This document shows, piece after piece, positions 10,438 to 20,331 of a stretch of DNA of 64,000 bases. The notes beneath the pieces are model-generated. The model was not told where the DNA came from, ran no database searches, and saw only the letters and a program-made list of their open reading frames with translations. A program made the translations under genes and the position numbers. The DNA is taken from NCBI GenBank assembly GCA_039519185.1, contig CM076847.1:22503251-22567250 (forward strand). Direction: 5' to 3'. Position 1 is the first letter of the stretch, and the number at the start of each line of letters is the position of its first letter. This DNA comes from Astragalus membranaceus (lineage: Eukaryota > Streptophyta > Magnoliopsida > Fabales > Fabaceae).

Positions 10438-11083
10438 CATTCCCCACTTCTCATTCTTCACACTTCTAACAATCCTCCCATTCTCTTCTTAAAATTTCTC
10501 TTTTACTCTCTCCCAAATTCTCTCCTTCTCTACTAAATCTGTTTTTGAAGTGTAGCGCTTCCTCCCTACGAATTGTCTTCTGCTCTTATTGGGAAATTTC
10601 TTCAAGGTATGTTTTTGATATTAGTTAATAGTTTTAGTTTTTAATTTTTTTTTAATATTCGTTTTTAAATTATTTTATAATAATATGAATTTGTTACTAA
10701 TTGTGTTGTTTTTTTTGTTTAGGTATTGTTTGGGTTCCTCCTTTTTCCTCTCTGCTTTTTCCTCTTTGCTTGAGTTCAGGATAAGCTTCAAGCCAGAGCC
10801 TTCTCTTCACTACGGTTAGTTGTTAAAGTAATTAATAAAATATTACTTACTTCACTATTTTTAGTAAAATTTTGTTTAGTATTTTGTTTGCAATAATAAT
10901 ACAAATTAATTTATATTGAAAAAACTTATTTATTAAGTTCACTTATAAATTTTATTAACATATATTGTCTTATAAAAATTGAGATTTAAAATTAAATTTG
11001 GAATTATTATTTATAATGTTTAAATTATTTGTATATAACATTATTAAATTTGGAATTATTATTTATAATGCTTAAAATCTAAA

Positions 11084-11195
11084 AGGATTGATTGTTGTGT
11101 GTCTGGTTGCATGCTCTATTATAACAATGAGTTTGGCATAAATGATGGAGAGTTGTCGGAATGCAAGTTGTGTGGACAACCACGCTATCGTATGC
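11084..11195 (+). pseudogene. TNP2 transposase fragment (CACTA-1)
   Basis: About 35 codons encode IDCCVSGCMLYYNNEFG and the following CKLC segment, closely matching the same region of the larger CACTA-2 transposase (about 31530-31620, minus strand). Only this piece survives; the catalytic part is deleted. Confidence 0.8.
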
Positions 11196-11202
11196 ACCCC
11201 AG

Positions 11203-11537
11203 TATCCTACCCGCCGCCGCCACAGCAGCAGTACTACCAGCAGCAGTATGCAACCTAGTATCCCCCGCCGTATGCATCCCAATATCCCCCGCAGTATACA
11301 CCGCAGTATGCGCCGCCATTCCAGCCATACCAGCAGCAACATCAGTCACCCCGCCAGCCATACCAGCAGCCCCAACATCAGTCACCCCTGATCCAGCCAA
11401 ACCAGCAGTACCCCCAACAGCGGTCACCCCCGCTGGACATTGATCTTAATGTCCAAATGTCATCGCTCAGTGCTTTACTTCAAGATGATACATATTATAA
11501 TAATGTTGATGACATTGACCGGCAGGCACCCCAGTAG
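11203..11537 (+). pseudogene. C-terminal tail of the second CACTA gene (Pro/Gln/Tyr-rich)
   Basis: In one frame this encodes a Tyr-Pro-Pro-Gln-rich tail ending DLDIDLN-like, then SSLSALLQDDTYYNN and a TAG at 11535-11537. There is one in-frame TAG near 11250. The composition and ending resemble the C-terminus of the CACTA-2 second gene (27060-27300). It is fused directly to the TNP2 fragment by an internal deletion. Ala- and Pro-rich open frames overlapping it are artefacts of the repetitive sequence. Confidence 0.65.
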
Positions 11538-11579
11538 CTTTAGATTACTTTATTTATTTGTCTGGATATTTTATTAATT

Positions 11580-11795
11580 GTCTGGATATTTTATTAATTG
11601 TATGGATATTTTTACTGCTTTTCCCAATTTTTATTTTTTTAAATTAAAAATTAATTAGTTATTGGATTTTATTTTTTTATCAATAATTAAAAAAATTAAT
11701 AAAATAATATATATTTTTAATTAAAACGATTTTTTTTAAAAAATAAAATTTATTTTTTAAAAATAATAATAATTTTTTTTTTAAAAAAATGGTAC
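11580..11795. repeat. CACTA-1 internal AT-rich direct repeat, copy 2
   Basis: Second copy of the 9850-10095 module, leading into the true right subterminal array. Just before it, TTGTCTGGATATTTTATTAA is repeated in tandem. Confidence 0.8.
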
Positions 11796-12188
11796 TTTGC
11801 GGCGGATTTGTGTCGTTTGCGGCGGAATTTTAAATAAAACGTTTTTTTAAAAAAATTATATTCATTTTTTTTAAATAAAACGGTGTTTTGCGGCGGATAA
11901 GGGGTACTTTGCGGCGGATAATTTGCGGCGGATATTGGGTACTTTCCGGCGGATATATTGCGTCAAAAATTTGTCCCCTTTTCCGGCGGATTATCCGCCG
12001 CAAATTTGCGTTGGATTTTGCGGCGCCACTAAATCCGCCGCAAACTTGCGGCGGATAATCCGCCGCAACGCGTTTGCTTCGAGCTGGCTACCGGCGAAAA
12101 ACTTCCGCCGCAAAGTCCAAATATCCGCCGCAAATTTGGCTGTTGCGGCGGATTTCGCCCGCCGCAAAGTCCAGCTTTTCTTGTAGTG
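11790..12188. repeat. CACTA-1 right subterminal repeat array and terminus
   Basis: Dense GCGGCGGAT and TCCGCCGCAAA motifs in both orientations, ending at the CACTA terminal inverted repeat. Confidence 0.85.
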
Positions 12189-12579
12189 TCTATTGTGGCG
12201 GTTAATTGCATTTTGAAGGGGGTTTCAGCTCACCATATGTATAGTAATGGGATAGATGCTATTGGGAAGTACATGCAAAAAGATTGGAGGGTTAAACTTA
12301 TTCATAACTGTAGAGAAGGCAACCAATGTGCCGACTACCGTGCAAAGTTAGGAGCTGTTAATGGAGGTGGATTAGTGTTGCTTCAAGATCCCCCTCAAGG
12401 CTTGCTGGCTTTACTTGCCGCGGGCTCTGCTAGAGTGGCTTTCATCAGGGTGTAATTTTTTTTTCTTTCTTTTTGTTTTTTGTCTTTTCCCTTTCTTGCG
12501 GTTTGTAACCAAAAAAAAATCTAGATACATTTATTACTATTTTTCCAAATATATCCCTTATTAATATCTAGATACATTT

Positions 12580-13128
12580 CATACTTTTTTAGGAAATGAT
12601 AAATCAGAATTTTGTAAATCTAAATTATTTATATTTACAGATTTTAGGTTTAATTGTTTTTTTCTTGCAAATAAGAGGTTTTCTGTCCTAGCAAAATACT
12701 TTTTGTTTTTCTTCTCTCTAATTTGCTAAATTTTATTTTTCGTCCATACAATTTTTTTTTGTCCAAGTTATAAATATTTGTTTTTGAATTTAGTCTTCAA
12801 TTAGTTAATACATTCCGAGACTACAATTAATTCTTTTTTTTAATTTCAAGGACTAAATCACAACATAAACAATATGCAGAGCTTTGCCGGCCATTGTGGT
12901 CCTACGCGGTTCGAGAGATTAGTCTCTCCAATTGCGCCCGGAGGATACCCGGTTTATACCATAAACAATATTGCTGAGACTAAAACAAAAGAATAATGAC
13001 TAAAATCAAAAAACTTGATTTTGTAGGAACGAAAACAAATTTTTTTTTTTATGTTTCTTGTACTCCCCCCGTCCCAAAATATAAGACCCCCTTTTCACAC
13101 TTTTTCTTGTCCAAATATATAAAACCCT
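12580..13128. repeat. Tandem duplication unit, copy 2
   Basis: Direct repeat of 7758-8332. It contains the second copy of the 84-bp retroposon and runs into the complete Stowaway MITE. The junction at 12579/12580 joins MITE sequence (AGATACATTT) to the start of the unit (CATACTTTTT), as expected for a tandem duplication. Confidence 0.85.
12876..12959. mobile_element. 84-bp SINE-like retroposon (copy 2)
   Basis: Same insert as at 8051-8134, bounded by CATAAACAATAT (12864-12875 and 12960-12971). Confidence 0.5.
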
Positions 13129-13350
13129 TTATTAATATCTAGATACATTTATTACTATTTTTCCAAATATATCCCTTATTAATATCTTTAAACTGTCTTG
13201 GCATATGAAAAGTTAACATTAAATGTTTCTATACACAAATGGTAAATTAGTCATAATCATGCAAAAAATAGACATATTAATTATACTAACAACTTTTCTT
13301 AATATGTGCAAAAAAGGACAATAGGGTCTTATATTTTGCGACGGAGAGAG
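13063..13350. mobile_element. Complete Stowaway MITE (288 bp)
   Basis: The termini CTCCCCCCGTCCCAAAATAT and, reversed, CTCTCTCCGTCGCAAAATAT form a good inverted repeat, with TA on both sides (13061-13062 and 13351-13352). No coding content. This is the well-known Stowaway terminus. Confidence 0.88.
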
Positions 13351-13367
13351 TATATTTGTAGGGATGT

Positions 13368-13616
13368 GTTAACACCTAAAACAGGTGAGTCCCTGGCTGA
13401 AGGGGCCTCAGTTAAGGAAAGTACTGAACCGAGCTCATATGAGCCGATTCTTTCTAATTTCTAACCGAGAACAAAAGCTAAGGGCTATGGAAATAGCTTG
13501 TTCTCTTATTCTATCTCTATATTTTTATATCATTTCTAAGAAAGAACACCGCACGTAGGAGATGTTGGTAGCCTTAGAAGAATATCATCAAGAAAAAAAG
13601 TTTTTTAGAAAGAAGG
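13368..13616 (+). mobile_element. Possible truncated LTR fragment
   Basis: It starts TGTTAACACC, the same ten bases that start the gypsy-1 LTRs, but then diverges. It stops where the complete LTR begins. This could be the first ~250 bases of a related LTR interrupted by the gypsy-1 insertion. Confidence 0.4.
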
Positions 13617-14271
13617 TGTTAACACCAAAAATAAAGTAAATTGTTGGCTGAGAGAAAAAGGGGGTTTAAGACCAAAATAGGTGCCGAGGCAACCACAAGA
13701 ATGATAGCGTAGGAAAATAATTGTCATGAGATTTGGGCTGGATATGTAGAGAAGATATTTGGAAGCCCCAAAGAAGTAAAACAAGGCACCGAGGTATCAT
13801 GAGACTCGGTTGGAGGGAGCCTCGACCATGGAGTGACTTGGCTGAGAGGTCAACGGCCGAAGGTTGAAGAAAGGCACAACCGAGAAGGGTTGTGGCCGAG
13901 GCGAACAATACTTGCTTGGAGCGAAAGTATTCAATCCACGTGGACATATTACGTTGGAGCGGTTAAGGTCAATGAGCAGAAGACTCCACAGAAATCAGAA
14001 TGATTAGAGTTGTGCCCCACTAACCGTGCTGTACAGTTAAAAACACACATCAATCAATACACAAGTCTTTACTTATTCTATTTTCTTTATGCTTTCTTAG
14101 TTTTCGTAGATAATCCAAGTCGCACTCCCTCTCACTCCTAACCTAACGAATCTTTGGATAAGTTAGGGAACCCTTAGTCGAGGAAAAAAGTTCCTTCCTC
14201 GACGCAATCGCTTGAAGAAAGAGGAATCACAGACTGTCCAAACCTCTACCCGATTTCACGGCTAGGTTACA
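13617..14271 (+). repeat. gypsy-1 5' LTR (655 bp)
   Basis: Matches the 3' LTR over nearly its whole length but lacks about 170 bases (after CCCCACTAACC, before TGTACAGTTAAAAAC). The missing part in the 3' LTR includes a TA-rich TATA-like stretch. This LTR is therefore probably promoterless. Confidence 0.85.
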
Positions 14272-14273
14272 AA

Positions 14274-14293
14274 ATTGGCTTGCCCAGTGGGAC
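14274..14293 (+). other. gypsy-1 primer-binding-site region
   Basis: ATTGGCTTGCCCAGTGGGAC lies two bases after the 5' LTR. It is similar to the ATTGGCGCCC...GTGGGGC-type sites of plant Ty3/gypsy elements, with mismatches. The tRNA cannot be named from this alone. Confidence 0.5.
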
Positions 14294-17200
14294 AGAGAAA
14301 GGCAAACAGACTTTCGAGTTTAGTTCGCCTGGCCTGGATTATCATTGGCGTATGTACTTGCGTTCCGGTCGAAGCCTAAGCATGGAACCAAACTCTGCAT
14401 CCAAGAAGATGGGTTCAATAAAGGCTAAGAACACCAAAATAGCAGGCACGTCGGGGGCCTCGACTCAGCCTATTACGATGGAACCTCACGATCAGTCGCA
14501 GCTGATTGATGAAGAACCTGTAGTGATGACTACATCGTTCATTCGGCAGTAGACAGACATGGGGATCCACGATATCATGTATCAAGTCTCCCAATAATTG
14601 GATGACATGGTCAAACCTATGGTGCACAAGGAAGTGCAATGGGCCAAGGAACAGGAGCAGAGACGTGCTGCGCAGGCCAGCAGTGTAACAAGTCTTGGCG
14701 TCCCCGACCAACCACAGGGATGTTTACCCAGCCCAATGGAGAGCGTGTAACAGACTCCACCATATGCCGTCATGGCCGGACCTCAGCAGGCACCTTCTCT
14801 TGTTATCATGGGAAGCATTAAACAGGTCCAGCCGTACGGTAATGTGGTCGAGCCTCAGCAGGCACATTCTCATCAGGTAATTCCTAATCCTACGTATCCT
14901 CGGCCTTGTAATTTTACCAACGCCAACACTGGGGTAGTTTATGGCGGCAGTTACTAACACCATTAATCTTCAACAGGGACTGGTGCAGATGGCCAGGACG
15001 GCTCCCGAGGCAGTAGGGTCGGTCGGTTTACCACAAGGATCATCCTATGGATGCCCCTCGACGGCTAACCATACTCCCTACGCAGGGGGGCAAGCCTTCA
15101 GCCCAAAATTAGGGCTTGGCAGGTTAGGCGGGTACTACCCGAGCCAGCAGCCATGGGTCCAGAACCCGCCTAACTCGGTTAGCCTGCCTCCTAGTCAGTC
15201 GTATCCTGAAGCACTCGTGCCTTTTCCGGTGGGTTCACAGGCATGTCCCCAGATGACTGGTGCTTCTGTCGAGCAGCAATGGAGCCAAGTTCCACCTTGC
15301 CAGAATAGTCAGGCTTCTGTCCAAGGAACCGGCTTTGCAAACCTTGGCCAAGGGGTGCCTGGGCATCAATGGGTTACCAACCCACCTCAGGCAGTCCCGC
15401 ACCCAGGGATGCAAGGTCCCCCAGATTCAGTGTGGCGCCCAACTGTTCCGACCGAGCCAAGGGCCTCAGGATCCCAGCTCCTGAACCCAAATTTGATAGC
15501 TGACACCATCAAGAAATTCTTTGGTGTTCAGCTGAAACCACTCGATAGGCCCATGTACAAAAATACTTACCGCGAGTGGGTGGTGGACAGGTTGGTGCCT
15601 CTTCCCAGAGGATTCAAGACACTGGATTTTGCCACGTTCTCCGAAGACGATGGTAAATCCACGATAGAACACATAGGCCAATTCACGGCCCAATGTGGAG
15701 AGGGGAACCAAATCGAGCATCATAAGCTACAGCTTTTCCCATTGTCATTAATGGGAACTGCATTTACCTGGTATTCTTCTCTTCCAGCCAATTCTATACA
15801 GACCTAGGTAGACATGAAAAGGTACTTCCATGACTGATTTTATTGGCCACACCTTGAAGTTACTGCTGCCGATTTGAGGAATCTACGGCAGAAGGTAGAT
15901 GATCAGGCTGTGACCGACTTCATTGAGAGATTCAGAAAGATGGCCAGGAAGTGCTCAGTTTAGTTCCCTGGATCACAATTAGCTTCCATGGCTATTACTG
16001 GAATGCACCCGCAACTGAAGGAAAGGCTTGTGGGGCAAGCCTGTAATGACCTCAGTAGTCTAGCGTCCCGAGCTGTTCAAATAGAGCAGTTCATACATGA
16101 AAAGGAAAAGAAGTGGAGCGCTAGAGGCCGATGGGCCCAGTTGGTGGTAATAGTCAATGCCAAAGATGACTCGGACTATAATGGTGCAGCCGAACCAACG
16201 GCAGACATCATGGCCGCTGAAATAGTCAAAGGGATGACCTAGTCATGTCCAGCTCTGAAACCTCCCAAGGGAAAAGAGAAGGACGAGTCAGAAAGCAAGA
16301 CCGAGTACTCATTTGACATCTCTAAGGTGGATCAGATATTCGACTATCTGCTCAAAGACAGGCAAATCGGGCTGCTGGTAGAGCTGTCAATGGGTCGGGC
16401 TCGGCCCGGCCTGGTCCGGCTGATCGGGCCAAACAGCGTATACGGGCCAGGGTTGGGCCGGCCCGATATTTTGATGGGCTGCAAAATTTATGGCCCGAGC
16501 CCGCCCAACACCAGCCCAACGGGCCACAAATCATTGACTTTTTAGAATTTTGACTATAAAAAAATAGTTTTAATGTCTCGTTAAGATATGGAGCTGATAC
16601 AAATTATGACTTCCACGGTGTAGTTTACAATTTTTCAGTACTTTGGTGTTTGCTAACTTTAATTAACTTTTTTCCTTTATTTCATTGGACATGACAGGTA
16701 CAAATGGAGAAATATTAGAGATTTACACAAAATTGCTCAATTTTCTTAAAAAAATTGCTCCATTTTTTTACTTTTGTATTAGAGATTTACACAAACAGAG
16801 GAATATTAGAGATTTACAAAAAATTTCTTTACTTTTTTATTATTTTGTTACTAAAAAAATTGCTCCATTTTCTTGTTCGACCAAATTTTAAAATAAAAAA
16901 ATTAAAACAAAAAAGTAACGGACCGGCCCGAAGCCCATGGGCCGACCCAGCCCGGTCGAATTATATCATCGGGCCAATCGGCCCGGGCCAAAAAAGATAC
17001 CGTTGATTTTGGGCTACTAATTTTAGAGCCCAGGCCCAACCAAAAAATCGGGCCACTGGTCGGCCCAATGGGCCGGGTCCAAATTGACTGCTCTAGCTGC
17101 TGGATAAACAAAATACCACCTCCCGAAGAACTGAATGGGAAGAAATATTGCAAGTGGCATAATTTCTATAACCATGCTACCTCCAACTGCATTGCCTTAC

Positions 17201-17340
17201 GCTAAGCCATTCAAAAGGCTATCAAGGAGGGAAGGTTTAGGTTGGCCGATAAAGGTGCAGCCGAGATAACTGTCAATGCATTAGAATGATTAATAAGAGC
17301 TAATGAATAATACTATCAGAGATATGAAAAGAGAACCTAC
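14280..17340 (+). pseudogene. gypsy-1 gag polyprotein, degenerate
   Basis: Gag-like protein in several open blocks: 14280-14552 (a LDYHWRMYLRSGRSL segment); 14941-15807 (Pro/Gln-rich linker, then DRLVPLPRGFKTLDFATFSE and the FPLSLMGTAFTWYSSLP block of the Retrotrans_gag domain); 15808-16242 (DFIERFRKMARKC, then ITGMHPQLKERLVGQ and an ASRAVQIEQF block); and 16255-17340. The last block carries a C-X2-H-X4-H-X4-C knuckle (CKWHNFYNHATSNC) near 17150-17185. At least four in-frame stops (for example at 14550, 15805, 15961 and 16240) and the hAT-2 insertion inactivate it. Its closest relative in the window is the gag of gypsy-2 at 21707-23872. Confidence 0.85.
16379..17095. mobile_element. Non-autonomous hAT-type element (717 bp) in gag (hAT-2)
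   Basis: The perfect 8-bp duplication GCTGCTGG flanks it (16371-16378 and 17096-17103). The termini are TAGAGCTGTCAATGGG and, from the right end reversed, TAGAGCAGTCAATTTGG. The subterminal 120-150 bases on both sides are rich in GGGCC/GGCCC; the centre is AT-rich and non-coding. The gag sequence continues on the far side. Confidence 0.9.
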
Positions 17341-17370
17341 CCGCAGTCTCTTGAAATGAGGGGGTTGGCC

Positions 17371-19215
17371 CTATGCAGATGGAGATGATGGAGTGAGGAG
17401 GCTTCGGGTTTGTTTCTGTTGCATGAGGGGAAGATCATCCTCGTCATCCTCGTCGTCATCATCGGCAAGATCAACAAGGATTGGTTCTTGAGCTGCAAAA
17501 GAGGGAGCCATTAGCCGATGATAACAAGGGTAGTAAAGACGAAAAACTAATGAAAGATCAGTCAGTGGTGAACTTACTAGGAGTTGATCTGGGAGCAATA
17601 GTAGACTTCAGTCGAGGAGAGGAACGCTGTGAAGGAGAAGGATTCGAGATTGACTTTTTTTCTTCTTCTTTTCTGTTGGATTGATGGGAAGATTGGTGGC
17701 CATGACAGGTGGTGGACTGGCAGCCATTGAAGTCGGTCGAGCAGGAAGACCTCTTGCAGCACCCATATACCGGTTGATATAATCAGTCGTGGACTCCGAA
17801 AAGAAACACTTGGTGATCACCGGCCACCAGCGTTGGTAGTCGTGGGTCTTGCCTATCTGCTTGCGGTATTCGCCCCAAGTAAAGGTGAGGAACCCGTAAC
17901 TATGAATTTGGAAGACTTTTCTGAGGTCCATCAGCAAAAGCTTATTTCTCTGGTGAGCGGGGGCCAAGGAATCAGGGGGCAGAGGAATTTTCTGACCGAG
18001 GCCAAATTTTCGTGCCTCAAAGTACGTAGGGGTGGTATGGCTCCAGGGTGAGACAATTGTTGAGGGAAGAAAGTTTGGCACCTGCCACAAGATCCCTCGC
18101 CACAAGGGCACGACACCAGTTGGCAACCATGTAATGATTGTCCTCAGCAGGGAGGTCCTTCTGAAGCACCTGAAGGATCCATGGAGGTCCAATGTTCTTC
18201 CTCAAGACAGGACACCAGTCAAATTGAGCAGGGGACACGTCGAACAGCGCCCGAAGTATTTCCAGTCATTCTCAGGGGAGGATGGAAGCTTTGGCGAGTT
18301 CCGCGCCAAGGACCCTCGGGGGAGTTGCTGAAGATAGGGGAACTTCTGCAGAGAAACAAAGGGAGTAGAGTTGAGCCCAGAGTTGAAGGAACCAAATGGG
18401 GCCCTCGGCTTTGGAATAGTAATCGTTCTCTTTGATTTTCTTTAGCAAGCTCTCCATGCCTTTGTAGAGAAGGGCCAGAAAGAAAGGAGCCCAAGCGTAA
18501 CCGCGGCCGAAGATCATCATGTGTACAAAATGGGACAATTCCCTCACAACCCGAAGAATTTGGTACTATAGAAGTAGTTGTTAAATAAATACATCAAGAA
18601 GGCATAGTGCTCCGCCTCTGTTTCCTCTCCGAATGGTTTGGAATTCCAGGCCATGAGGTTGGTGAAGGAAGGGGCGAAAGTGTAGTCGGGGTAGACGCTG
18701 GAGAAATCAGGATCGGCGTGCACGTCTCGGTCGCCGGCAGGGAGACCCAAGATGGCAGCCACATTGAGGACGATGGGAGTAAGGATTCCCCAACGGAAGC
18801 CGAAGGCGTTAATGGTGGTTGACCAAAAACTCATGAGAGGGAGAAGGAGGTCAAAGTGGTGAGATATTTCCACGATGGATACTTGGATCATATCGTAAAT
18901 CCCCTAGGACTTCCAGGATTCGCCTTTAGCATCTGATACCCATTTGACCCATTTGGCATAGCAGGTAGAACATTTCGGCCATCCTCAAAGGTCTTGGTGC
19001 TTAGCCCCGACAGTGCACCGGGATTCAGAAATGGGAATGCCAGAAAAGCCAAAGCGTTGGTCGAATGCATTATAACCATGATCGGCGTCAGTGGTACAAG
19101 GACGAAGGGCGACTAGACCATCCACTACAGAGAAAAGATTAAAGGGAACCACGGTGGCCGATGGTGTTTGGAGGCCGTGGCCAGAAGAGGAAGCGACTTG
19201 GTCGTGGCTGGACAT
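17371..19215 (-). pseudogene. Antisense plant mobile domain (PMD/MAIN-like) gene
   Basis: A minus-strand gene of about 600 codons lies between gag and the 3' LTR. From the ATG at 19215: an N-terminal stretch (MSSHDQVASSSGHG), a cysteine/tryptophan segment, then the clear PMD core at 18891-18544. That core has FWSTTINAFGFRWG, a TPIVLNVAAILGLP block and a YAFLMYLFNNYFY block. It continues at 18547-18272 (LSHFVHMMIFGRGYAWAPF) and ends in a tail with a Lys run and an Asp/Glu run (about 17610-17371). Stops near 18985, 18913 and 18544, with frame changes after that, show decay. PMD proteins are known both as host proteins and as passengers of plant transposons. Their role in retrotransposons is unknown to me. 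Confidence 0.8.
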
Positions 19216-19307
19216 GTTAGGTTGCGAAGAAAGGCAAGAGACTGAGAAGAAATTGCAAGGATAGTTTCAAAGACAGGGGTTTACAGTGACTTAGCGTGTG
19301 TCAATGG

Positions 19308-19317
19308 CTATTTATAG
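19308..19317 (-). promoter_or_regulatory. TATA box of the antisense PMD gene
   Basis: The minus strand reads CTATAAATAG, a perfect plant TATA box, about 92 bases upstream of the PMD start codon at 19215. This leaves room for a ~60-base leader. It lies in the internal region of gypsy-1, not in the LTR, so the gene would have its own promoter. Confidence 0.65.
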
Positions 19318-19507
19318 CCTTCAAGGGAAATGATTGAAACACTTGGGGGGAATTGGTGCTCTACCGCATCGATTCGCTAAAAAGAAGATAGGTCGTCACG
19401 TGTCTAATCAATGACGAAACGGCTGGTCATCAAATAGCCTGTCGTTTCAGTTTTCGCGCCGTCAATCACATCCACTCGGCTAGACAACAACGCAAAAAAG
19501 TGGCATT

Positions 19508-20331
19508 TGTTAACACCCAAAATAAATTAAATTGTTGATCGAAGGAAAAAGGGGGTTTAAGACCAAAAAGGCACCGAGGCAACCACAAGAATGATAGGGC
19601 AGGAAAATAATTGTCATGAGATTCGGGATGGATATGAAGAGAAGATATTTGGAAGCCTTGGAGAAGTAAAACAAGGCACCGAGGTATCATGAGACTCGGT
19701 TGGAGGGAGCCTCGACCATGGAGTGACTCGGCTGAGAGGTCAACGGCCGAAGGTTGAAGAAAGGCACAGCCGAGAAGGGTTGTGGCTGAGGCGAACAATA
19801 CTTGCTTGGAGAGCAAGTATTCAATGCGCGTGGATATATTATGTTGGAGAGGTTACGGTCAATGAGCAGAAGACTACACAAAAATCGGAACGATTAGAGT
19901 TGTGCCCCACTAACCATGATAGTGAGGTCGTGGGGGAAGAGACGCCGAGTTTCTAGGGATTAGGTTTAATCAGAACCGTTGATCATGATTAATCCAATGG
20001 TGAGCAGATGTAGGCTCGAGTAGTGGCCAACAAAGGCTCATGTGTGTATATATATATATATATATATAGCAACACTTGTACAGTTAAAAACACACAATAA
20101 TCGATACACAAGTCTTTACTTATTCTATTTTCTTTAACGCTTTTCTTTATGCTTTCTTAGTTTTTGTAGATAATTCAAGCCGCACTCCCTCTCACACTTG
20201 ACCTAACGACTCTTTGGAGAAGTTAGGGAACCCATAGTCGAGGAACAGGGTTCTTTCCTTGATGCAGTCGCTTGAAGAAAGAGGAATCACAGACTGTCCA
20301 AACCCCTAACTGATTCCACGGCTAGGATACA
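19508..20331 (+). repeat. gypsy-1 3' LTR (824 bp)
   Basis: Starts TGTTAACACCC and ends GGCTAGGATACA. It is longer than the 5' LTR by about 170 bases around 19918-20085, including (TA)n at 20047-20068 that may serve as TATA region. It is preceded by a weak purine stretch (GCAAAAAAGTGG). Confidence 0.85.

Larger units (their letters stand above)
8737..12188 (+). mobile_element. Non-autonomous CACTA (En/Spm) element, CACTA-1
   Basis: The left terminus is CACTACAAGAATTATTGG and the right terminus reversed is CACTACAAGAAAAGCTGG. The perfect 3-bp target duplication TCT (8734-8736 and 12189-12191) is diagnostic of CACTA elements. The subterminal regions are dense in short repeats of the type TTGCGGCGGAT or TTCCGGCGGA in both orientations, the usual transposase-accessory binding sites. 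Inside are remnants of both CACTA genes and a long inverted repeat, but no intact transposase. Length 3,452 bp. Confidence 0.93.
8345..12455 (+). pseudogene. LINE-2 RNase H-like domain remnant
   Basis: The left part (about 8345-8736) carries a MWLVWKARN block and then the RNase H-like start VALNVDGSKL, GGMIRDDNDRF and the CISDS strand. The right part (from 12192) continues in the same frame with VAVNCILKGVS and a REGNQCADYRAKLGA terminal block (family form ADxLAKLG). Stops at about 8382 and 8493 and a frame change near 8690 show that it is dead. The frame runs continuously across the CACTA insert once one TCT target copy is removed. Confidence 0.75.
8333..12519 (+). mobile_element. 5'-truncated LINE fragment with RNase H (LINE-2), split by CACTA-1
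   Basis: Only about 0.73 kb of LINE remains: 8333-8736 before and 12192-12519 after the CACTA element. The 3' end is a poly(A) run (12511-12519). It sits inside the copy-1 Stowaway MITE, which fixes its age as younger than the MITE and the duplication. Confidence 0.75.
13617..20331 (+). mobile_element. Ty3/gypsy LTR retrotransposon without pol (gypsy-1)
   Basis: Two long direct repeats (13617-14271 and 19508-20331), each starting TGTTAACACC and ending with CA, enclose a primer-binding region, a gag-like coding region on the plus strand and a plant-mobile-domain gene on the minus strand. No protease, reverse transcriptase, RNase H or integrase is recognisable between gag (ending about 17340) and the antisense gene (ending about 17371). 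The flanking five bases differ (GAAGG left, AGTGT right). As I recall, extra and antisense ORFs of this kind are described for the Tat/Ogre group; assignment to that group is inference. It may have depended on enzymes supplied by other copies. Confidence 0.8.

Noticed and set aside
11099..11443. Ala/Pro/Val-rich open frames on both strands
   Set aside because: They are alternate frames of a Pro-Gln-Tyr repeat region. The frame that matches the CACTA second-gene tail is the third one.
20047..20068. TA run in the gypsy-1 3' LTR as a definite TATA box
   Set aside because: It is a simple (TA)n repeat. It may serve as TATA region, but it is not distinctive enough for a separate regulatory call.
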